Of a stretch of 7,135 nt of DNA, positions 1 through 5,037 are shown in pieces. Under the pieces are notes generated by a model. That model saw only the letters and a program-made list of their open reading frames with translations. It did not search any database and had not been told where the DNA came from. Each line of letters begins with the position of its first letter. Positions within the stretch are counted from its first letter, which is position 1. The stretch is from the NCBI GenBank assembly GCA_023430705.1, contig JAEYZJ010000352.1:1-7135 (forward strand), given 5' to 3'. The position numbers were made by a program, and so were the translations under genes. Source of the DNA: Pseudomonadota bacterium (GTDB lineage Bacteria > Pseudomonadota > Alphaproteobacteria > Rhizobiales > Devosiaceae).

Positions 1-7
1 CCGCTAG

Positions 8-40
8 CCTCCCCCATCAAGGGGGAGGTGGGGGCCGGTG
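8..40. repeat. Hairpin repeat unit A1
   Basis: A perfect 8-bp inverted repeat, CCTCCCCC (8-15) and GGGGGAGG (21-28) with a 5-base ATCAA loop, followed by a conserved tail to 40. Bases 16-40 recur without a mismatch at 85-109. Such short G/C-rich intergenic hairpins are common in alphaproteobacterial genomes. No coding signal accompanies it; open frames here are by-products of the high GC content. Confidence 0.8.
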
Positions 41-69
41 ATTGCGGCTGGAGGGTGCCACGGGCTCGG
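34..69. repeat. Repeat tail, copy 1 (matches 336-371)
   Basis: This 36-base stretch directly after hairpin A1 matches 336-371, directly after hairpin A4, at 32 of 36 positions in the same orientation. Both copies end in GTGCCACGGGCTCGG. The hairpin and tail therefore seem to be parts of one larger repeat unit rather than independent sequences. Confidence 0.7.
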
Positions 70-75
70 GGCGGC

Positions 76-109
76 ACCTCCCTTATCAAGGGGGAGGTGG
101 GGGCCGGTG
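76..109. repeat. Hairpin repeat unit A2
   Basis: Second copy of the hairpin unit, with ACCTCCCTT at 76-84 facing AAGGGGGAGGT at 88-98. The left arm is one C shorter, so the stem is slightly imperfect. Bases 85-109 are identical to 16-40 (25 of 25). It lies about 69 bp after A1 in the same orientation, which suggests local tandem duplication. Confidence 0.75.
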
Positions 110-144
110 GTTGGGGCACGACAGATGCCCGGAACTGGATCGGC

Positions 145-167
145 ACCTCCCCCTTGATGGGGGAGGT
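145..167. repeat. Hairpin repeat unit A3 (opposite orientation)
   Basis: A perfect 9-bp stem, ACCTCCCCC (145-153) and GGGGGAGGT (159-167), with a 5-base TTGAT loop. The loop is the reverse complement of the ATCAA loop of A1 and A2, so this copy is inverted with respect to them. Confidence 0.8.
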
Positions 168-309
168 TGGGAGGGGGTGGGCGGCACGCTCCGGTCGATC
201 GGCCTGCTAGCCCGGCGAGGCTTCCTGGCGGGCGGCGATTGCCGCTGCGTCGTGGGCATGCCGTCGGCGGCCGACCGCGGGATCGTGCACTCGGCGCACC
301 CCTCCCCAA

Positions 310-371
310 CCCTCCCCGTCGAGGGGAGGGTGCCCGCCGGTGGTTGCTGCTGGATCGTGCCACGGGCTCGG
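310..371. repeat. Hairpin repeat unit A4 with tail
   Basis: A perfect 8-bp stem, CCCTCCCC (310-317) and GGGGAGGG (323-330), with a 5-base GTCGA loop, followed by the conserved tail at 336-371 that matches 34-69 at 32 of 36 positions. Stem sequence and loop differ from A1-A3 while size and loop length are kept, so this is a diverged member of the same family. The stretch between A3 and A4 (168-309) shows no gene or structure I can support. Confidence 0.7.
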
Positions 372-443
372 CAACGAGGGATCGGGGAGGCGGGCGAAGG
401 CCCTCACGGCTTCAACAAGCCCCCGCGCTCTCGTTTCATCCCC

Positions 444-555
444 TCATTGCCGGGCTCGTCCCGGCAATCCAGCCGCTCCGCGTCGGCGGAGCGAAGGGCG
501 CTTTCCACGCGCAGGACTGCGCGTGGCTGGATCACCGGGACGAGCCCGGTGATGA
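444..555. repeat. Nested palindromic element B
   Basis: A 112-bp compound inverted repeat. The outer arms, 444-471 and 528-555, are reverse complements at 24 of 28 positions. Each arm is itself a perfect 9-bp hairpin with a 5-base loop: ATTGCCGGG/CCCGGCAAT at 446-468 and ATCACCGGG/CCCGGTGAT at 531-553. Two further perfect hairpins lie inside: CTCCGC/GCGGAG at 476-491 and CCACGCGCA/TGCGCGTGG at 505-526. It resembles the intergenic mosaic elements of Hyphomicrobiales. It lies downstream of the reductase gene on that gene's strand, so it may end up in the 3' part of the operon transcript. Confidence 0.8.
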
Positions 556-612
556 GGGGCTCATGGGGAGGGCGGAGGGTGGGGCTGGATCGTCCCCTCG
601 GCGCCCCCCTCC

Positions 613-629
613 CCAGCCCTCTGGGCTGG
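613..629 (-). terminator. Weak terminator-like hairpin after the reductase
   Basis: CCAGCCC (613-619) and GGGCTGG (623-629) form a perfect 7-bp stem with a 3-base loop, starting 19 bases past the reductase stop codon on the minus strand. There is no T-tract; the following bases are G-rich. It is therefore not a textbook intrinsic terminator and may only be a 3'-end stabilising hairpin. Confidence 0.3.
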
Positions 630-648
630 TGGTTGCGGAACTCGGTGG

Positions 649-1692
649 CTAGATGTCCAGGACCAGCTTGCCGCTCGCGCAGCCTGAGCAGCAGACCATG
701 ATCAGTTCGTTGGAGGCGCGTTCGCGGGGCGAGAGGACGTTGTCCATGTGGTCGGGCACGCCGTCGAGGACGCGGGTCTCGCAGGAGCCGCAGACGCCTT
801 CGCGGCAGGAGTGGGAGACGTAGACGTCGTTGGCGAGCAGGACGTCGAGAATGGTCTCGCCGATGGGCACGTGGAAGGTCCTGCCACGCCGCCGGAGCTC
901 GACGTCGAAGGCCATGGTGGGCTTCGATTTCGTGCCGACGAAGTGCTCGATATGGACATTGTCGTCGGGCCGCCAGCCGGCGGAGGCGCGGAACACCTCG
1001 ATCATCCGGCCCGGGCCGCAGCAATAGACATGCGCGACCTTCGGGATGGTCGAGGCGACCTTGAGCAGCGGGAAGACGCGGCCCGCCTCGTCGTCGAAAT
1101 GCAGGTGCACGCGGCCGGGCGCAGCGGCCTCGAACGCCTCGAGGTCGGGGAGGAAGGCGGCGCTCGCCCGGTTGCGGGCCGCATAGTGGAGCTGCCAGGG
1201 CCGGCCCAGGGCCTCGAGCCGCCGGATCATGGCCAGGATCGGCGTGATGCCGATGCCGCCGGCAAAGAAGGCGCTCTGCTCGGCGTCATCGACGAGATGG
1301 AAGGTGTTGTGCGGCGGATCGACCGGCAGCACGTCGCCGACCTGCAGCCGGTCGACGATATAGGCCGAGCCGCCCCGGCTGGCCGCATCGCGGTTGACGG
1401 CGATGACGTAGCGGTCGCGCGTCTGCGGCCCGTTGGTGAGCGAATAGGAGCGGCTGAGGTCCCCCGGCAGCTTGAGGTTGATGTGCGCGCCGGCGGTGAA
1501 GGGCGGCAGCGGCGAGCCGTCGGCGGAGACGAGCTCCACCTGCCGGATGGTTTCGGCGACCATCCGCACCGCATCGACGCGCAGCCTGAGCTGCTGCTGC
1601 TCGGTCAGGGTCGGGCCATGCCCGTCCCCGAACGGTTCCCACGCCTCCGGCGCCAGGGCGGCGCCGGGTTCCATCGCCACGTCCTCGGTCAT
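649..1692 (-). CDS. Phthalate dioxygenase reductase-type FMN/[2Fe-2S] oxidoreductase
   Basis: A 347-aa electron-transfer protein that should pass electrons from NAD(P)H to the Rieske oxygenase encoded just upstream. Domain order is flavin, then nucleotide, then ferredoxin, as in phthalate dioxygenase reductase and VanB (class IA systems). Visible motifs: RSYSLTN (81-87, flavin binding), AGGIGITP (144-151) and CCGPGRM (224-230) for the nucleotide fold, and a plant-type [2Fe-2S] site C296-x4-C301-x2-C304-x29-C334. The ATG lies in an ATGA overlap with the oxygenase stop and has no strong Shine-Dalgarno sequence, so translational coupling is likely. About 36 N-terminal residues precede the flavin domain, somewhat long for the family; Met7 is an alternative start. 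Two extra cysteines (C335, C338) flank the last cluster ligand. The family call is firm; the exact electron acceptor is inferred from gene order. Confidence 0.93.
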   Translation of the reverse strand: MTEDVAMEPGAALAPEAWEPFGDGHGPTLTEQQQLRLRVDAVRMVAETIRQVELVSADGSPLPPFTAGAHINLKLPGDLSRSYSLTNGPQTRDRYVIAVNRDAASRGGSAYIVDRLQVGDVLPVDPPHNTFHLVDDAEQSAFFAGGIGITPILAMIRRLEALGRPWQLHYAARNRASAAFLPDLEAFEAAAPGRVHLHFDDEAGRVFPLLKVASTIPKVAHVYCCGPGRMIEVFRASAGWRPDDNVHIEHFVGTKSKPTMAFDVELRRRGRTFHVPIGETILDVLLANDVYVSHSCREGVCGSCETRVLDGVPDHMDNVLSPRERASNELIMVCCSGCASGKLVLDI

Positions 1693-3020
1693 TGTGCAGC
1701 GGTCAGCCTGGGGCGGTATCCCTTGATCTCGGCCATCTTCTCTTCGTAGCCCTCGAGCCAGTCGGTGCCGTAGGGGACGACGATGTCGCCGCCGCGGGCG
1801 TCCCTCGCGAGTTCGGGCTGGTCGACGATCGCGGGCAGCTCGCCGGTCTCGGCATACTTCTTTGCGGCATCGAGCATGACGCGGCGGGTGAGGATCACCA
1901 TGCGGTCGGAGGCGGCAAGGTGCTCCATCTCGCGATCGACGACGTGACCCATCGATTCCTGGATGGCCTGATCCTGCAGCGGGATGCCGACGATGCCGGT
2001 GTAGCTGTCGCCGTTGCGCTGCCATTCGCGGTCGATGCCGTAGTCGTTGGTGGCATCCTTGACCGGACGCCAGCGGCCCTTCCAGTCGGTGGTGTTGGGC
2101 AGGTATTCGAGCGGGCGGGCGAGGCCTCCCACTTCGGTGCCGTCCTTGTACCTGAGCTTCTTCTTGCCGCCGCCGGAAGCGCGGCGCAGGTCGATGTTGA
2201 AGATCATGGTCGAGGTGTCGTCGATGGGCACCCAGGCATTGGCCGTGACGTTCTCGTCGAGTTCGCCCGAGGGATAGGTCACCCAGAACGGGAAGAGGTA
2301 GCTCGCGAAACGATGGTGCTCGGTGCCCTCGTAGGCGTTGCGCTGGGCCGAGTACATGGTGCCGAAGGGCATGACCGAGACGTTGATCCTGGGGGCCTTC
2401 TCGGTGACCGTGAAGACTTCCGGATTGGACAAGTCGAGCTTTTCGCCATCGATGCCGCCGACGTGGAGGAAACCGAGGTGCGAGGTGTCGATGTCGCCCT
2501 CGAGGGCCTGCATGTAGTTGCAGTCGCGGTGGGTGAGGGCGATGTTGCGATCGTCCGGATCGCCCATGATCGCCTCGATCTGCGGCAGCTCGGGCGGATT
2601 GTCCTGGCGCGTGCCCATATAGGCGAAGACCATGCCCCCCGACTCCCTGACGCGATAGGCGATGGCGGGCGTGCCGGCGGGATACTTCGACTTGTCCTCG
2701 AGGTTGGGCTGGTCGAGGCACTTGCCGGTCACGTCGAACTTCCAGCCGTGATAGGCGCAGCGGATGCCGCCCAGCTCGTTGCGGCCGAAGAACAGCGAAG
2801 CGCAGCGGTGCGGGCAGCGATGGTCGAAGACGCCGACGCGGCCTTCGGAATCGCGGAAGGCGACGAGCTTTTCGCCCAGAATCATCAGGCGCACCGGATC
2901 GCCATCCGCCTTGAGCTCGGAGCTCAGGCAGACCGGCAGCCAGAACTGACGGAAAAACTCGCCCATCAGGGTGCCGCGACCGACACGGGTGAGCTGGATG
3001 TTTTCTTCAGCAGTGATCAT
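1689..3020 (-). CDS. Rieske aromatic-ring oxygenase alpha subunit, phthalate 4,5-dioxygenase type
   Basis: A 443-aa terminal oxygenase. The N-terminal Rieske domain has C69-P-H71 and C88-A-Y-H91 with 16 residues between the pairs, the standard [2Fe-2S] spacing. The catalytic domain has D178-x2-H181-x4-H186, the bridging Asp and two iron histidines at the same spacing as naphthalene dioxygenase; D350 in LQDQAIQES is the likely third iron ligand. The C-terminal run (QD, ESMG, DREMEHL, SDRMV) is characteristic of the phthalate dioxygenase/O-demethylase branch, which works without a beta subunit, and none is encoded here. Family members hydroxylate or O-dealkylate aromatic acids using the adjacent reductase. 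The start has a good site, AGGAG at 3030-3034, nine bases upstream and overlapping the nitrilase stop. The substrate cannot be read from the sequence; phthalate-like acids are one option, methoxylated aromatics another. Confidence 0.95.
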   Translation of the reverse strand: MITAEENIQLTRVGRGTLMGEFFRQFWLPVCLSSELKADGDPVRLMILGEKLVAFRDSEGRVGVFDHRCPHRCASLFFGRNELGGIRCAYHGWKFDVTGKCLDQPNLEDKSKYPAGTPAIAYRVRESGGMVFAYMGTRQDNPPELPQIEAIMGDPDDRNIALTHRDCNYMQALEGDIDTSHLGFLHVGGIDGEKLDLSNPEVFTVTEKAPRINVSVMPFGTMYSAQRNAYEGTEHHRFASYLFPFWVTYPSGELDENVTANAWVPIDDTSTMIFNIDLRRASGGGKKKLRYKDGTEVGGLARPLEYLPNTTDWKGRWRPVKDATNDYGIDREWQRNGDSYTGIVGIPLQDQAIQESMGHVVDREMEHLAASDRMVILTRRVMLDAAKKYAETGELPAIVDQPELARDARGGDIVVPYGTDWLEGYEEKMAEIKGYRPRLTAAQ

Positions 3021-3029
3021 TCGCGCAGT

Positions 3030-3034
3030 CTCCT
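3030..3034 (-). promoter_or_regulatory. Ribosome binding site of the Rieske gene, inside the nitrilase stop
   Basis: On the minus strand the nitrilase stop TAG runs directly into GAG, giving AGGAG nine bases before the oxygenase ATG. The gap between the genes is 12 bp. The arrangement favours coupled translation and fixes the oxygenase start. Confidence 0.75.
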
Positions 3035-4106
3035 AGTGGGCGGAAGCGGCAACCGGCTCGGGCACGCCGGCGGGAAGTGGCTCGAGGATGCCGGCGCGCT
3101 CCATGTTCCGGCGCGAGACGGCAATGGCCGCCCGGGTCTCGGCGACATCTGCCATCGGGGCATCGAGGAAATGGTCGGGGGGATAGAACCGGGCCGCCTC
3201 GTAGAAGGGCACGTACATCTCGTAGCGGGCGCGCAGCAGCGTGTTGTCGAGCCCGGTGTCGGTGCGACGGTCGCGGCGCAGCTGCTCGATGTCGATGATG
3301 GCGGAAACGCCGATGCTCTCCTCGGCGCTTGCCTCGAAGGCGAGCGTGTTGCCGTGGTGATCGAGGATGTGCGAGCGGCCGCCGAGCAGCGTGTCGTCGG
3401 GCGAAAAGCCGATGTAGTGCGCGACGTTGCCGGAGATCAGGCAGGCCATGTTCTCGGTGGCGCGGCAGAGCTTGGCGGCTTCCTGGCGCTCGGTGAACTT
3501 CGAATTGGTGGGATGCAGGATCACCTCGGCGCCCTGCATCATCATCACGCGGGCAACCTCCGGGATGGTGATCTCGCCGCAGGGGATGACGCAGAGCCGG
3601 CCCAGCTCGGTATCGACGACCGGGAACACCTTCTCCCTCGGCGTGACCGCGAGGTAGGCGCTCATGAAGTCATGCACGGAGGGAAAGGCGGCGGTGTTGA
3701 GCCGGCGGTAGTTGAGGATCACCTCGCCCGTGCGGTCGATGATGAAGGACGAGTTGAAGTAGCGGCCCGGCCATTCGGCGGGGGCCTCGAACATGTTGCC
3801 GCAGATGAAGATGCCCCGCCGCTTCGCCAGCTCCTGAAGCGGCGCGGTGAGCGGGCCGGGAATGGGCGAGCAGGCCCGGGCGATCCAGTCGCGCACGCCC
3901 ATGTGGAGCGGCGGGCCCTGCATGGCGAACTCGGGGAAGACGACCAGGTCGGGCTTTTCGTCCGAGTCGCAGGCCGCCTCGATGAGGCCGACGAGCCGAT
4001 TGAGGTTGCGCTGGATCATGGCCCTGGCGGCGGCATCGTCCGGAGCCTGCGACGCCCTCTCGCTGCGCACCTGAATGCTGGTTGCACGCCAAGGTCTGAT
4101 GGCCAT
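3033..4106 (-). CDS. Nitrilase-superfamily carbon-nitrogen hydrolase, variant active site
   Basis: A 357-aa member of the CN_hydrolase family, whose members cleave nitriles, amides or N-carbamoyl groups through a Glu-Lys-Cys triad. The Glu (VFPEF, E59) and the Cys (IPCGEITIPE, C176) are present, with the usual PE and ILHPT elements after it. The triad Lys, normally in a YRK motif, is replaced: the motif reads NYRRLN with Arg135, and no second conserved Glu is evident just after it. The C-terminal extension (about 300-357) is long compared with 260-300-aa family members. It is the first gene of the operon with the Rieske pair. I chose ATG at 4106 (upstream CGGAG and GGACAGG). A GTG at 4130 would add eight residues but lies inside a palindrome that looks like an operator. 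Likely role: amide or carbamoyl cleavage in the same pathway; activity is uncertain because of the Arg. Confidence 0.88.
   Translation of the reverse strand: MAIRPWRATSIQVRSERASQAPDDAAARAMIQRNLNRLVGLIEAACDSDEKPDLVVFPEFAMQGPPLHMGVRDWIARACSPIPGPLTAPLQELAKRRGIFICGNMFEAPAEWPGRYFNSSFIIDRTGEVILNYRRLNTAAFPSVHDFMSAYLAVTPREKVFPVVDTELGRLCVIPCGEITIPEVARVMMMQGAEVILHPTNSKFTERQEAAKLCRATENMACLISGNVAHYIGFSPDDTLLGGRSHILDHHGNTLAFEASAEESIGVSAIIDIEQLRRDRRTDTGLDNTLLRARYEMYVPFYEAARFYPPDHFLDAPMADVAETRAAIAVSRRNMERAGILEPLPAGVPEPVAASAH
4068..4092 (-). repeat. 25-base element within the nitrilase 5' codons (copy 1)
   Basis: Read on the minus strand, this stretch matches 6403-6427 on the plus strand at 22 of 25 positions. 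The three mismatches are contiguous at the centre (CCA versus TTG), between two identical 11-base arms, TTGGCGTGCAA and GCATTCAGGTG. Here it encodes the W-R-A-T-S-I-Q-V region near the nitrilase N-terminus. Confidence 0.7.
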
Positions 4107-4126
4107 CGCCTGTCCGCTCCGTAATT

Positions 4127-4143
4127 GCACACCACTGGTATGC
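4127..4143. promoter_or_regulatory. Candidate operator O1, nitrilase promoter
   Basis: GCACACCACTGGTATGC is a 17-bp palindrome around a single central base, with 7 of 8 base pairs complementary. It lies 21 bases upstream of the nitrilase ATG. Its reverse complement matches the palindrome at 4258-4274 at 12 of 17 positions with the same geometry. The ACCA/TGGT core resembles operators of the FadR branch of GntR regulators, to which the divergent gene belongs. Binding is inferred. Confidence 0.5.
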
Positions 4144-4148
4144 CACTT

Positions 4149-4176
4149 ACCTTAGCGGAGTGCGGAGGGATTGCAA
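4149..4176 (-). promoter_or_regulatory. Possible promoter of the nitrilase-Rieske-reductase operon
   Basis: On the minus strand TTGCAA (4176-4171) and TAAGGT (4154-4149) are separated by 16 bp, a weak -35/-10 pair. A start of transcription near 4142 would fall within palindrome O1, the expected position for repression. The -10 match is poor, so confidence is low. Confidence 0.25.
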
Positions 4177-4257
4177 GCACTTCGCCGCCCGATTCTGCCG
4201 ATCAGTTGAGCACAGGTGAAGACTGCCCGTTCGCGCGCCGTTCGGAAGGAATATGGG

Positions 4258-4274
4258 GGATACCAGCGATATCC
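4258..4274. promoter_or_regulatory. Candidate operator O2, GntR promoter region
   Basis: GGATACCAGCGATATCC is a 17-bp palindrome around one central base with 6 of 8 pairs complementary; adding the flanking G4257 and C4275 gives GGGATA-N7-TATCCC. It lies 58 bases upstream of the regulator ATG. It shares ATACCAG and overall geometry with O1, which suggests one regulator binding both sides of the divergent gap, including its own gene. Confidence 0.45.
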
Positions 4275-4332
4275 CACATGTGTTCCCCAGCCCCTGCGCC
4301 TATATGGAAGGCAATTGCGAGTGGAGAGCCTC

Positions 4333-5037
4333 ATGGGCGATGCAGCGGACACGGCTTCGGCCGACGAGGACCTGGCGTTCCTTGGCGGCGACAGCGGCCA
4401 CAGGCCGAACCTGACCGAACAGGTCTACGAGCAACTGATCGGGTTGCTGATAGCGGGGGAGCTGCGGCCGGGTGACGTGATCACCGAGCGGCGCATGGCG
4501 GAGCGGCTGAACGCCTCCCGCACCCCGATCCGCGAGGCGCTGGGCCGCCTCGAGGCCGAGGGGCTGGTCTACAAGCAGCCGAGCCGCGGCGTCACGGTCA
4601 GCCCGTTCTCGACCGAGGCCTTCGTCGACATCCTCAATGTGCGGCGGCTGCTCGAGGCGGAGGCCGCCTACCTCGCGGCCGGCAAGATCGCGCCGGAGCG
4701 CATCGAGGCGATCCGCGAGGCGCTGCACACGCTGGGGCGGAACCCCAGGCCGACGCTGGCCGAGATCTGGGCGGTGGACGACATGCTGCACGGCGACATC
4801 GCCGACGCGGCGGGCAACGCCCTGATGGCGGCGATGATCCGGGACCTGCGGCGGCGCACGCACGTGTTCAACGCCTACCGCAACCCGGTGACGCCGCGCT
4901 TCAGCGTGGAGGAGAACACCAAGCTGCTCGATGCGGTGGCGGGCAAGGATCGCGACGCCGCCCGCGCGGCGATGAGCGCGCATATCGAGATGGTGAAGCT
5001 CGCCATCATCGAGCGGCTGTCCGGGGTGCTGCGCTAG
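4333..5037 (+). CDS. GntR-family transcriptional regulator, FCD (FadR/VanR-like) type
   Basis: A 234-aa DNA-binding regulator, usual length for the family. The winged helix-turn-helix covers about residues 27-92, with the typical run from ERRMAERLNASRTPIREAL to LEAEGLV and GVTV. The FCD ligand domain covers about 95-225. In FCD proteins a metal is held by Asp and three His; here D149-x3-H153 and H217 are at expected places, but the middle His is Asn195 in ENTKLLDAV (spacing 42 and 22 residues, as in the family). FCD regulators usually respond to a carboxylic acid or related metabolite, so the effector is probably an intermediate of the neighbouring pathway. The ATG at 4333 has GGAG six bases upstream; a GTG at 4321 with GGAAGG nine bases upstream would add four residues. 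It is divergent from the nitrilase operon and probably controls it and itself through palindromes O1 and O2. Confidence 0.92.
   Translation: MGDAADTASADEDLAFLGGDSGHRPNLTEQVYEQLIGLLIAGELRPGDVITERRMAERLNASRTPIREALGRLEAEGLVYKQPSRGVTVSPFSTEAFVDILNVRRLLEAEAAYLAAGKIAPERIEAIREALHTLGRNPRPTLAEIWAVDDMLHGDIADAAGNALMAAMIRDLRRRTHVFNAYRNPVTPRFSVEENTKLLDAVAGKDRDAARAAMSAHIEMVKLAIIERLSGVLR

Noticed and set aside
8..167. Hairpins A1-A3 as a CRISPR array
   Set aside because: The units are palindromic, lie in both orientations, have unequal spacing and no regular unique spacers; no cas gene is present.
42..701. Long plus-strand open frame through the repeat region
   Set aside because: It runs through hairpin repeats, has no recognisable domain, and its end overlaps the well-supported reductase gene. 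Stop codons are rare by chance at this GC content.
649..2721. 690-aa minus-strand open frame suggesting an oxygenase-reductase fusion
   Set aside because: The part upstream of 1692 reads the Rieske gene in the wrong frame (arginine- and histidine-rich, no motif). The real reductase begins at the ATGA overlap.
1692..4124. 810-aa plus-strand open frame opposite the Rieske and nitrilase genes
   Set aside because: It is the antisense shadow of two genes with clear catalytic motifs; its composition (many Asp, Gly, Val, Ala and His) is typical of reverse-strand reading of GC-rich codons.
4149..4332. Riboswitch, small RNA or tRNA in the divergent gap
   Set aside because: Beyond the two palindromes I see no cloverleaf, no terminator hairpin with a T-tract, and no known riboswitch core.
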